DNA of 64,000 bases from a virus: positions 1 through 64,000 of the IMG/VR virus record IMGVR_UViG_3300033153_015023, one strand, 5' to 3'. The notes beneath the pieces were generated by a model, which did no database searches, was not told the DNA's origin, and saw only the letters and a program-made list of their open reading frames with translations. Positions 6,973-14,711 of the stretch are shown in pieces. The position numbers and the translations under genes were made by a program. Positions within the stretch are counted from its first letter, which is position 1. Each line of letters begins with the position of its first letter.

Positions 6973-7662
6973 GTGCGACGTATAAAAAAGAAAGTAATCT
7001 GGCAGGTAAAAGCAAATCCAGAAAAAATAAGGCTCTGGAAACAAAATATTTCCAGGGGATTAAAACTTTATTGGATGTCACCAGCAGGCATATTAAGAAA
7101 ACAGGTTATGAGGGAAAGTTTCTCTGGACCTGTTAAAGTAGAGTATCAAAAGAAGATACAAAGTAAGAAACCTTTTGAAGATATTCTGAAGGAATTTGCG
7201 CCATGGAAAGAAGGTTTGATACGTAAGTTCTCTAGTTACCCAGCAGAAGAAATTTCACAGGCAATAGATATTGGCATGTGGAAGGGGTATACAAAGTGTG
7301 TAGATAAAAAGTATCTAACATCTTCTGTAACCAGCTATGGATACTGGTCCCTGCTAGATTTTTTAGAGAGTGAAAGACATCCCGATGGAAAACTTGTTTC
7401 TACACCTACTGCTAATATGGATGTTTTTGAAGATGATGTCATATCTATCGAATCAAAACCTTTATTCTGGGCAGCTGTAAAATTTGTTAGGGATAAACTT
7501 TCAAAACCTGGAAAAGAAACACTAGATCTTCTGATCAAAGGATATAGCCAGCGGGAAATAGCAGAAATAAGGGGTGTTTCACCAGGAAGAATTTCACAAA
7601 TTATTACAAATATTATCCGGCCACGAATAGCAGAAGTTTTATCCTATGCAAGTATTATGTAA
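6973..7662 (+). CDS. phage sigma-70-like transcription factor
   Basis: 229 residues from a GTG start behind AAGGAGAAG. The N-terminal 45 residues are basic, and QNISRGLKLYWMSPAG recalls NUMOD3-type DNA-binding helices. Residues about 65-135 resemble sigma region 2 (helical, with TSSVTSYGYWSLLDFLESER). The C-terminus is a clear region-4 helix-turn-helix (KGYSQREIAEIRGVSPGRISQIITNI). It probably redirects host RNA polymerase to phage middle or late promoters, possibly the GTTTTT-N4-TATTAT sites found next to it and elsewhere. It lies directly after the repeat array and may be read from the same transcript. Confidence 0.72.
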   Translation: MRRIKKKVIWQVKANPEKIRLWKQNISRGLKLYWMSPAGILRKQVMRESFSGPVKVEYQKKIQSKKPFEDILKEFAPWKEGLIRKFSSYPAEEISQAIDIGMWKGYTKCVDKKYLTSSVTSYGYWSLLDFLESERHPDGKLVSTPTANMDVFEDDVISIESKPLFWAAVKFVRDKLSKPGKETLDLLIKGYSQREIAEIRGVSPGRISQIITNIIRPRIAEVLSYASIM

Positions 7663-7673
7663 AGTATAGAAGG

Positions 7674-7689
7674 GTTTTTGTTGTATTAT
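7674..7689 (+). promoter_or_regulatory. GTTTTT-N4-TATTAT promoter-like motif
   Basis: GTTTTT (7674-7679), four bases, then TATTAT (7684-7689), followed by ATATTGAGG before the next small gene. The same spacing recurs at 8265, 30951 and 32647, and with one change in each hexamer at 47979. Confidence 0.5.
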
Positions 7690-7706
7690 ATATTGAGGTA
7701 AGGAAG

Positions 7707-7790
7707 ATGGAAGATATTGTAAAAATTGATAAATTGATGAGTGACTTAAAAAAGAAATATATTAAAGGCCAAATAACAGTAATGGAGTAG
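7707..7790 (+). CDS. very small hypothetical protein
   Basis: A 27-residue frame (begins MEDIVKIDKL) with a GAGGTAAGGAAG ribosome site, immediately downstream of the promoter-like motif at 7674. It is highly charged and helical-looking. It is too short to recognise; its support is the ribosome site and the tight spacing to the next gene (4 nt). Confidence 0.4.
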   Translation: MEDIVKIDKLMSDLKKKYIKGQITVME

Positions 7791-7794
7791 TAGT

Positions 7795-8088
7795 ATGATT
7801 AAAACAAAAGATTTTTATGAGCCGTGTAATTGTCGATCAGCAGGTGAATGTCCTCATAATTGGTTTATTGAAGTGAGGGCACTTGCAGCTATGGTAGATA
7901 ATGCTAAAGAAGCAATGTTAAAGAAGTTAACTAAAAAATATACAGAAGGCTGGGGTGGGTGGGATAATCCAGAAGCTATGCCAATTTTAAAAAACAAATT
8001 GATTAAACATATCAAAAAAGATTTTACACCAGAAAATATGATTGATATAATGAATCTTGCTGCTATGATCAGGAATCAACAAATATGA
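7795..8088 (+). CDS. hypothetical protein with Cys/His-rich N-terminus
   Basis: 97 residues. Residues 10-20 carry a compact CNCRSAGECPHN motif that could bind a metal; the remainder is a helical lysine-rich domain (KKLTKKYTEGWGGWDNPEAM). I do not recognise the family. It overlaps the next small gene by ATGA. Confidence 0.65.
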   Translation: MIKTKDFYEPCNCRSAGECPHNWFIEVRALAAMVDNAKEAMLKKLTKKYTEGWGGWDNPEAMPILKNKLIKHIKKDFTPENMIDIMNLAAMIRNQQI

Positions 8089-8246
8089 ATATCTCAACTG
8101 CCGTACTAAAAATAATTGAATTGCATAAATTTGTCCCTGATAGTCTATACGATACTATGACACATCAGAAAACTATTGCGAAAATATTGCAGGAATTATT
8201 GGATACAAATGGTATTGCTGATGAATACTTAGATAAACAGAAATAA
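8085..8246 (+). CDS. small hypothetical protein
   Basis: 53 residues starting MNISTAVLKIIELHKF, with an ATGA overlap to the preceding stop as the main support for translation. It looks like a small all-helical protein. No function can be assigned. Confidence 0.5.
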   Translation: MNISTAVLKIIELHKFVPDSLYDTMTHQKTIAKILQELLDTNGIADEYLDKQK

Positions 8247-8264
8247 ATAATAAACTATAAGCAG

Positions 8265-8280
8265 GTTTTTACTGTATTAT
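8265..8280 (+). promoter_or_regulatory. GTTTTT-N4-TATTAT promoter-like motif
   Basis: GTTTTT (8265-8270), ACTG, TATTAT (8275-8280), about 20 bp before the next gene start. It is the second of the recurring motif set. Confidence 0.5.
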
Positions 8281-8302
8281 AGGATAGGAAGGGGTAAACT
8301 AA

Positions 8303-8545
8303 ATGACTACAAAAGCAGCAGTAATTAAGGCACCTGATGAGGTGTACTCAGCAATGACAGATCAAGCAAAACTTCTTGATATTATGAAAGTTTTTAATAT
8401 AGAAATTACAAAAGAAACTCTCAGATCATTCTCAGTTGAAGGTAGGAAATTCTATTTTAATCTTAAAGGGGAATTAATAAAAATACTTGATAGTGATGGA
8501 AAAATATATAAAAGTTCAGAAGAAAATAAATTGGAGGTAGAGTAA
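8303..8545 (+). CDS. hypothetical protein
   Basis: 80 residues. The N-terminal half is helical; the C-terminal half alternates in beta style (VEGRKFYFNLKGELIKILDSDG). No recognised domain. It overlaps the next gene by one base (TAATG), so the two are coupled. Confidence 0.65.
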   Translation: MTTKAAVIKAPDEVYSAMTDQAKLLDIMKVFNIEITKETLRSFSVEGRKFYFNLKGELIKILDSDGKIYKSSEENKLEVE

Positions 8546-9054
8546 TGGCAAGGAAAATAAAAGAGGTATCGTCCGCAGTGATAGATTGGTTTTGTCCTAA
8601 ATGCGGAAAGGATGTATCTATGGAAGATGAGAAGTGCTCTCACTGCGGAGCAAAGTTTGTTCCGATAGGGAGTATTTCTGAGGAGGAAGCACGACTTCAA
8701 AAATTGCAGGATGATATTAAAGAAGCTACTGCAAAGAAAAAAGAGGCTAAGAAAGAAAAGGCTGAAAAAAAGAAAGAGGCAGCTATTGAAGTAGAAAAAC
8801 CTAAGAGAAGAAAGATGAAAGAGGTTGCAAGTAAAACTGGTTCCCCTCGTCCTGGTACAAGGAAAGCTTTTGTGTTTGAAGCACTTACAACAGAAGGATT
8901 AAACTATGATACCTTTACCCCCCTGTTTGCAAAAGAATTTGAGCTAGATGATGAAGAGGCTGTAAAGGCTATCAAGATGATTATCTATCAATTCAAAAGA
9001 GATGATTTTTCTATAGTTGAAGAGGGTGGTATTTGGAAGTTGGAACAAAGATAA
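8545..9054 (+). CDS. zinc-ribbon, coiled-coil and winged-helix-like protein
   Basis: 169 residues in three parts. An N-terminal zinc ribbon (CPKCGKD, then CSHCGAK; residues 17-37). A lysine/glutamate-rich coiled stretch (about 50-90). A C-terminal domain (about 97-165) beginning RPGTRKAFVFEAL and containing TPLFAKEFELDDEEAVKAI. The same C-terminal domain occurs twice in the minor head protein at 43665-45404 (KPGTRKYFVYKK, IRLFAKEYGMDEATARGKV). It looks like a small winged-helix fold, perhaps nucleic-acid binding. It lies just before the DNA polymerase gene. Biochemical role unknown. Confidence 0.7.
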   Translation: MARKIKEVSSAVIDWFCPKCGKDVSMEDEKCSHCGAKFVPIGSISEEEARLQKLQDDIKEATAKKKEAKKEKAEKKKEAAIEVEKPKRRKMKEVASKTGSPRPGTRKAFVFEALTTEGLNYDTFTPLFAKEFELDDEEAVKAIKMIIYQFKRDDFSIVEEGGIWKLEQR

Positions 9055-9060
9055 AAGAGT

Positions 9061-11457
9061 ATGAGAAGATTGATTATAAGGGAAAGACAGGCAAGAGTGC
9101 TTGCAACAAAAGATTGTTCTCTATGTGGTCTTTGTAAAGATAGTGTATCTAATAGTGGTGTAAAAAGATGTGAGCTTAAAGGTATTGGCCCTATAGATGC
9201 AAATATTATGTTTGTTGGGGAAGCGCCTGGAAGTGACGAATTGGAACAGAACGAATTCTTTGTAGGTTCTGCCGGTAATTTTCTAACTGATATGATGGAA
9301 GTTGCTGAATTAGATAGAAAGACTGTGCGTATTGAGAATATTGTACGCTGTAGACCACCTAATAATAGGGATCCGAAACCTACAGAAATTAGAGCTTGCC
9401 TTCCTTTCCTTGTAGAACAGATAAAAATTATTAAACCCACTGTAATTGTTACGCTTGGTTCTATTGCTTTTTCTGCATTAACAGGTCTATCAGGGATTAT
9501 GAAGTGGTCTGGCAGGAAATTATATTCAAGGAAATATCAATGCTGGTTACTACCTGCTTTACATCCTAGTTATTTTATTCGTTCTGGTGGGGCCTTTACA
9601 GCGGAAGGTGAATTGAGGTACGAGGTAGAAAGGTTCATAAAGACAATTGAGCTTGCAAAGAAAATACAATACAAAGCTCAAAGAGCTTCAGTTATTGAAA
9701 AGCATTTTGTTACTTCTCAAGCAGAAGCAAACGAAGTATTTACAAACTGTTGTCAGTCTAAAGTATTTGCATTTGATTTTGAAACTCATTTAGATGGTTC
9801 CCCTAGGGGCATTGGCCTTTGTTGGGAACCTAACAAAGCTTATTATATCCCAGAACTATTCTTTCAGGATGATATATTATTTCATTTTTTCAAGGATGCA
9901 GAGAAAGCAACAAAAGTAGCACATCATATTGCATTTGATCGTCCGGTTGCTAGATCTGTAGGGGCGGAAGTAGGTGATAACGTATTTTGTACCATGCTCG
10001 CTCATCATCTTATAGACGAAAATATTTCTCATGGTCTAAAAGAGATCGAGTGGGAATATATTGATAAGGGTGGTAGAGCAGATTTTTTAAAACCACACTA
10101 TGGAAAACCTTCTTGGGAATTAATTCCAGAAAAAATAATAGGTGATTATTGCTGTGAAGATGTAGAGAGCACTTTCCTATTATATTTCAAATTTAAAAAA
10201 TTGATGATAGAGGAAGGTGTTGATTATGTTTTTGATAATATAACAATGCCTGCAACCAGGGTTGTAGAACATATTGAATACGTGGGTGCACCTGTTGATG
10301 AGATAGCGCTGGAAAAACTGCAAACTAAATGTGAAGAAAGAGAAGAGCTTTGTGAGACTAGAATCTGGACAATTGCTAAAAAAGAATTTAATATAAATTC
10401 AGGTAAACAGTTAGGTGATGTGTTATACCTTGATCTAAACCTTCCTAAAATTAAAAATAATATAGATGAAAAAAATTGGCAGACAGGAAAAGGGAATTGG
10501 AAAACAGATGAAGAGACCCTTAAGGCACTTCAGAAGTGGGATACTCATGGAATTATAGAGCAGCTTCTTGATATAAAGGCACAACGTAAATTAATTTCTA
10601 CTTATATAAATGGTACTAAAAAACGGATGAGAGATGGAAGGTTGTACCATAGATTTTTACAACATGGAACTGTAACTGGCAGATTTGCAAGTGGTTTTCA
10701 TACCTTCCCAAAAGACCCTGATGTGCGTGCAATTATTGGTGCGCCTTTAGGTAGAAGTTTAGTTGATCTTGACGGTGATCAAATGGAATTGAGAATAGGC
10801 GCATCTCTTTCAGGTGACAAAAAAATGATAGAAGTTTTCCAGCGTGGTGATGATATTCATGCCTGGGTTGCAAGTTTTTTGTTTAATTGCAAATTGGAAG
10901 ATGTAACAGATAAACAAAGAGACATTGCAAAAGGATTTGATTTCGGTGTATTTTTTGGTAGGGGTATTAATTCAATCAGGGATGAATTTAAAGTTTCTGA
11001 TGCACAGGCACATAAATGGTATGATATGTTTTTTGAATTGCTTTCAGGTTTGTTAGAATGGATAGAAAATCAAAAAATTTTTGTTAAGGAAAATAAATTT
11101 GTTGTAAATTCATTTGGTAGAAAACGTCGTTTATCGTTAATTGACCATGATGTAAGTGATTTCCAGGCAGAGGCAGAAAGACAGGCTGTTAATACACCAG
11201 TTCAGGGCACTGCTTCTGATTGTGTTATTATCGCTTTAAGACGAATTTATAATAGGATAGTAAGGGAACATCTAGATGCAGTTATTTTTGCAACTGTGCA
11301 TGATTCTATTATGGTAGAATGTAATAATGATATAGCTGCATATGTCGGGCAGATGATGAAAGAAGAGTTTGAAAAACCTTATCCTTTTATAAAAGTTCCG
11401 ATAGTTGCAAGTGTTAATATCGAAAAAAACTGGTATGAACATGCAAGAAATAAGTAA
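9061..11457 (+). CDS. polA: uracil-DNA glycosylase / DNA polymerase I fusion
   Basis: 798 residues. Residues 1 to about 195 form a family-4-type uracil-DNA glycosylase: Cys19 and Cys22 plus later cysteines for an iron-sulfur cluster, GEAPGSDE, FFVGSAGNFL, and the HPSYF motif. A 3'-5' exonuclease follows (FDFETHLDG, AHHIAFDRPVA, YCCEDVEST), keeping its acidic residues. The C-terminal family A polymerase has motif A DLDGDQMELRIG, motif B RDIAKGFDFGVFFG and motif C TVHDSIMVE. It should replicate the genome with proofreading; the glycosylase part may detect or exclude uracil. The fusion is contiguous with no frameshift. It is preceded by the zinc-ribbon protein and followed by a promoter-like box. 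Confidence 0.93.
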   Translation: MRRLIIRERQARVLATKDCSLCGLCKDSVSNSGVKRCELKGIGPIDANIMFVGEAPGSDELEQNEFFVGSAGNFLTDMMEVAELDRKTVRIENIVRCRPPNNRDPKPTEIRACLPFLVEQIKIIKPTVIVTLGSIAFSALTGLSGIMKWSGRKLYSRKYQCWLLPALHPSYFIRSGGAFTAEGELRYEVERFIKTIELAKKIQYKAQRASVIEKHFVTSQAEANEVFTNCCQSKVFAFDFETHLDGSPRGIGLCWEPNKAYYIPELFFQDDILFHFFKDAEKATKVAHHIAFDRPVARSVGAEVGDNVFCTMLAHHLIDENISHGLKEIEWEYIDKGGRADFLKPHYGKPSWELIPEKIIGDYCCEDVESTFLLYFKFKKLMIEEGVDYVFDNITMPATRVVEHIEYVGAPVDEIALEKLQTKCEEREELCETRIWTIAKKEFNINSGKQLGDVLYLDLNLPKIKNNIDEKNWQTGKGNWKTDEETLKALQKWDTHGIIEQLLDIKAQRKLISTYINGTKKRMRDGRLYHRFLQHGTVTGRFASGFHTFPKDPDVRAIIGAPLGRSLVDLDGDQMELRIGASLSGDKKMIEVFQRGDDIHAWVASFLFNCKLEDVTDKQRDIAKGFDFGVFFGRGINSIRDEFKVSDAQAHKWYDMFFELLSGLLEWIENQKIFVKENKFVVNSFGRKRRLSLIDHDVSDFQAEAERQAVNTPVQGTASDCVIIALRRIYNRIVREHLDAVIFATVHDSIMVECNNDIAAYVGQMMKEEFEKPYPFIKVPIVASVNIEKNWYEHARNK

Positions 11458-11501
11458 CTTATTTGTAGTATACAACTGTATTATATATTGAGGTTAATAG
11501 A

Positions 11502-12029
11502 TTGGATTTGATGGAATGGTTATTAAAACAACATGAGACAATAGTTCAAAGAACAAAAATTATACATGAAGAAGAAATTTATTTTTCAGAGTTAAATAGG
11601 AGAATGGCTGAATATGGTGGGGATTATTCCTGGGCAATATCTGAAAACATAATTGCAGAACATGCTTATCAAAGAAAAAAGTTATCTTTTGATAAATGGT
11701 ATAATCCACTTTTTGTAAACTTAAAAAAAGAACTTCCTGCAGGTGCATCTGCAAAATCTGTTGAAGCTCTTATGTCAACAAAATACAAAGAAGAATGGGA
11801 TCGATGGAAAGAAGAACTACTACAATTAGAATTACAACAGAAAACAAGAGAACACTTTTTAAAAGTATGGGGTTCCATGAAAGATATTTATGTCGAATTA
11901 TCCAGGAATATGCGATCTGATTGGAAGTCTGCTGGTGGATTAAACATAAAATCTTTTGGTGAAGAGAATGTTATAAAGATAAAGAAGATTAGAAAACTAA
12001 AAAAACAGGAGGAAAAAGATGGATCTTGA
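11502..12029 (+). CDS. hypothetical protein between polymerase and SSB
   Basis: 175 residues from a TTG start, 8 nt after GAGG and behind a TATTAT box at 11479-11484; an ATG at 11511 is a less well-spaced alternative. The protein is strongly helical and charged, ending in a lysine-rich tail (KIKKIRKLKKQEEKDGS). The next protein begins with a similar EKIRKLKEQREEK stretch, so the two may contact the same partner or each other. In T4-like phages small helicase-loading or SSB-partner proteins sit here, but no motif confirms it. Confidence 0.65.
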   Translation: MDLMEWLLKQHETIVQRTKIIHEEEIYFSELNRRMAEYGGDYSWAISENIIAEHAYQRKKLSFDKWYNPLFVNLKKELPAGASAKSVEALMSTKYKEEWDRWKEELLQLELQQKTREHFLKVWGSMKDIYVELSRNMRSDWKSAGGLNIKSFGEENVIKIKKIRKLKKQEEKDGS

Positions 12030-13020
12030 AAAGATCAGAAAATTAAAAGAACAGAGGGAAGAAAAAGCAGTACAGGATTTTTCTTCAGAACTTAAGTATA
12101 CCTTGAAGCCTGGCTTTAATGTACTTCGTCTTGTAGGTGATCCTGAAATCTGTTTACAGGCATGGATAAAACAGGCAGATGGTAAAAATCATCCGTATAT
12201 TTTTGAAGCAGATGGGATAATGATGGAGCTTATTAATAGTATCCTTGATTATACCATGGAACAGAAATCCGATGGGAAATTTGCCAGGCGATATACGTAT
12301 GAAGGAACGGATATATTTCAGATTATAAAAAGTCAGAGATGGATGCCACGGGAAGTATATTTGTTCAACTGTATTCCTAGAGAGCTGCAGAAAGATCCTT
12401 CAGCAAATCAGATGGTCCGTCTTGCTGAGGTAAAAAATCATACTCTATTACTGACTCAATCGAAGGCAGGTATAGGGATCGGCCCGATGCTCTTTGAATC
12501 TATTGCTGGAATTATTGATAACTTCGGTGATGCGGAAACATATGATATTGTAGTATCAAAAAGTGGATCAGGTTTCGATACTGTGTATGATGCACAAATG
12601 GCTGTTGCAAAAAATAACAATTATGGGGAACGTGTGGCGGCAGAAGGTGCTCTCTCTGCAAAAGAACTTGAATACGAAAAATACGATTTATCTCTTTTGA
12701 TACAACCGACACCAATAAAATCTGTTTTAACTACTATGGGGGATTCTATTAAGCTTGCAGATTCTGTTTTGAGTTCAAATTTCTATCAGCGTCTTTCAGA
12801 AGCTGCAAAAAAAGAGGTTGCTCCAGAAGAAGTTTCCACAGTTGCAGAAGAAGTACCAAAACAATTTTCTCGGAGAAAGAAAGTGACTGAGGAAGTGGAT
12901 CCGATAGCAGCCTCTTTCCCAAAGGGCGCTGTATTAGAACCGTGTGAGAAGTGCGGTAAGAAGTTTCCGGATAACGAATCTAAATGTCCATACTGTGGAC
13001 AGGAGTATGATGTAGTTTAG
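12019..13020 (+). CDS. single-stranded DNA-binding protein, gp32-like, with C-terminal zinc ribbon
   Basis: 333 residues. The N-terminus is a charged helix; the core (about 25-230) has the layout of T4 gp32-type OB-fold proteins, starting YTLKPGFNVLRLVGDPEI. An acidic linker leads to a C-terminal zinc ribbon (CEKCGKKF, then CPYCGQEY). The gene lies between polymerase and recombination genes, where a gp32-like protein belongs. It would coat single-stranded DNA for replication and RecA-driven pairing. The family assignment rests on fold pattern and context and is less certain than for its neighbours. Confidence 0.65.
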   Translation: MDLEKIRKLKEQREEKAVQDFSSELKYTLKPGFNVLRLVGDPEICLQAWIKQADGKNHPYIFEADGIMMELINSILDYTMEQKSDGKFARRYTYEGTDIFQIIKSQRWMPREVYLFNCIPRELQKDPSANQMVRLAEVKNHTLLLTQSKAGIGIGPMLFESIAGIIDNFGDAETYDIVVSKSGSGFDTVYDAQMAVAKNNNYGERVAAEGALSAKELEYEKYDLSLLIQPTPIKSVLTTMGDSIKLADSVLSSNFYQRLSEAAKKEVAPEEVSTVAEEVPKQFSRRKKVTEEVDPIAASFPKGAVLEPCEKCGKKFPDNESKCPYCGQEYDVV

Positions 13021-13023
13021 GAT

Positions 13024-13105
13024 GCTCTAGCTCCTGCTAAAGTAACGACGCCTACGTGCGCGGGTTTAAATATCGTCCAATTGCAGGTGCATTTTTAAAG
13101 AGGGG
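13024..13105 (+). ncRNA. intergenic RNA hairpin with T-run fused to ribosome site
   Basis: GCTCCTGC (13030-13037) pairs with GCAGGTGC (13083-13090) with one mismatch, and an inner GACG (13047-13050) pairs with CGTC (13074-13077). ATTTTT follows and leads straight into AAAGAGGGG, the ribosome site of the gene at 13112. The stretch is richer in G+C than its flanks. It resembles an internal terminator or attenuator that sets the ratio of SSB to downstream recombination proteins. Confidence 0.5.
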
Positions 13106-13111
13106 AATACT

Positions 13112-13444
13112 ATGATAAATGATAAAACATATCCTTTATGGGATCAGTTTGTAGAAAAGAAAGAGGGGTGGATTGGAGGTCTATTAGAGGATAGTGGTGA
13201 TTCAATGGATCGAGCTATGGGAATGAAAGACGCACGTACAGAAATTATTGATATACAATTAAATCCTAATGGAAAAGATTCAGCTTTTTTTGAAATAGTT
13301 GGTAAAAAGTTTTCATGTGGTTTTGATGTGCAGTGTGGAGGAGTTACAGCAGGTGAAGAAGATTGGATAACTTTTTCTGAATATGGCGATTATACATTTA
13401 GGGCTAAAAGAGCTGTGGAGACAGTATGGAAACAAAAGAATTAA
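13112..13444 (+). CDS. hypothetical protein
   Basis: 110 residues, mixed alpha/beta with an acidic character, starting after a strong AAAGAGGGG site. Segments such as FSCGFDVQCGGVTAGEEDW suggest a small beta-rich domain. No family recognised. It overlaps the next gene by 19 nt. Confidence 0.65.
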   Translation: MINDKTYPLWDQFVEKKEGWIGGLLEDSGDSMDRAMGMKDARTEIIDIQLNPNGKDSAFFEIVGKKFSCGFDVQCGGVTAGEEDWITFSEYGDYTFRAKRAVETVWKQKN

Positions 13445-13632
13445 CTTTTGAATTTGGATATACTAAGGCAATACCTGTTCCTGGAAGTGACTACTCAAAT
13501 TTTATAAAAGCATCTTATCGTAAGGTAGTTGAATTAGGGCCTTTTGAAAAAGAGGATGAAGCTAGAGAAAAATTAAGTGATGATGTAATCGATTTTGTTA
13601 TCAAGAAAATAATTGAGGTGGAAGAAGCATGA
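13426..13632 (+). CDS. small hypothetical protein
   Basis: 68 residues (begins METKELTFEFGYTKAI). It resembles short acidic phage proteins with a beta N-terminus and a helical C-terminus. It overlaps both neighbours, ATGA with the sbcD-like gene, so it belongs to the recombination operon. Function unknown. Confidence 0.6.
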   Translation: METKELTFEFGYTKAIPVPGSDYSNFIKASYRKVVELGPFEKEDEAREKLSDDVIDFVIKKIIEVEEA

Positions 13633-14711
13633 AAGTTGGCGCTATTGCAGACCTGCATTTTGGAAAAAATGTTGATGGGAATACTAATTTTAACAGGAGT
13701 GAAGAAACTCTTATCCAGCTTGATAAAGCAGTTGACTATTTACAATCTGAAAGAGTAGATGCAATTGTTGTATTAGGAGATATTGCCCATACAAATCATC
13801 CATCTATAAAATCAAATATTTATATCCGAAAAGCTTTAAAACTTTTAGGTGATTTTGGACGACCTGTTCTTATTTTTCCAGGGAACCATGACTATACTCA
13901 TGAAGGAAATCATATTCTACAACCTTTTATGTCAAAAGATCAATCAAGAATTGATATTGTAGATAAACCTTGTCTATGGAATGGAATGTGTGTTATGCCA
14001 CATATGCCTAGAAAATTATTTGCTGATATAAAAAGTAAAGAAGATTATGATTTGCAAATAAAACAAATGTACAAAGGTGTGTTAAAAAAATATCCTTCAA
14101 ATATATTATTAACCCATGCACAAATTCAAGGTTGCGTCGTTAACAGTGATTATATGTTTGAAAGTGGTGTATTAGAATTTCCACAATTGGATAATAAACA
14201 ATTAAAATTAGTTGTAGCTGGGGATATTCATAAAGCGCAAATGTTTGATCTTGGTGGTGTATCTGTTGTATATCCTGGTAGTTTAATCCAAACTGATTAC
14301 GGTGAGAAAGATGATGTTAAAGGGGTTGCACTGTTTGATACAAGTACTTTAGAGAATACCTTGCAAGAAATACCTGGATATAAAAAATATTATCATCTTG
14401 AATTGAACAGTTTGAAAGATGTTGATGTTATTAAAAAATCTATATGGGGCAATATTCTTGATATAGAAATTAAAGATTGTGGTGAAAGGGATTTAATTGA
14501 ACAAAGAGTAAATGAATTAAGCGCCCTGTCAATTCGTGATATAAGAATCCAGAGAGAAGAGGACAATATAAAAAATGAAGGATTTGAGATTGCCGGAAAG
14601 CCTCACGAAGAACAGTTTTTGGAATATTTAAATTCACTTGATTTTACGGAAGCGCAAAAAGACAAATTACTTTTTGCAGCTAAAAATATTATGGGGGAAA
14701 TTAGAGGATGA
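13629..14711 (+). CDS. sbcD: SbcD/Mre11-like exonuclease subunit (T4 gp47 type)
   Basis: 360 residues. Calcineurin-type phosphoesterase motifs are in order: DLHFG near residue 8, GDIAH, GNHDYTHE, THAQIQG and GDIHK. These ligate the two metals of Mre11/SbcD nucleases. With the following ATPase it forms the complex that processes DNA ends for recombination-dependent replication. It overlaps sbcC by ATGA. Confidence 0.92.
   Translation: MKVGAIADLHFGKNVDGNTNFNRSEETLIQLDKAVDYLQSERVDAIVVLGDIAHTNHPSIKSNIYIRKALKLLGDFGRPVLIFPGNHDYTHEGNHILQPFMSKDQSRIDIVDKPCLWNGMCVMPHMPRKLFADIKSKEDYDLQIKQMYKGVLKKYPSNILLTHAQIQGCVVNSDYMFESGVLEFPQLDNKQLKLVVAGDIHKAQMFDLGGVSVVYPGSLIQTDYGEKDDVKGVALFDTSTLENTLQEIPGYKKYYHLELNSLKDVDVIKKSIWGNILDIEIKDCGERDLIEQRVNELSALSIRDIRIQREEDNIKNEGFEIAGKPHEEQFLEYLNSLDFTEAQKDKLLFAAKNIMGEIRG

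Noticed and set aside
6973-7662. The gene after the array as a Tas (Nop-domain) protein
   Set aside because: Its C-terminus is a clear sigma region-4 helix-turn-helix and no Nop, RuvC or HNH features are visible.
8988-9440. 150-residue minus-strand frame under the polymerase gene
   Set aside because: It is a shadow of the glycosylase-coding strand with no ribosome site and no family features.
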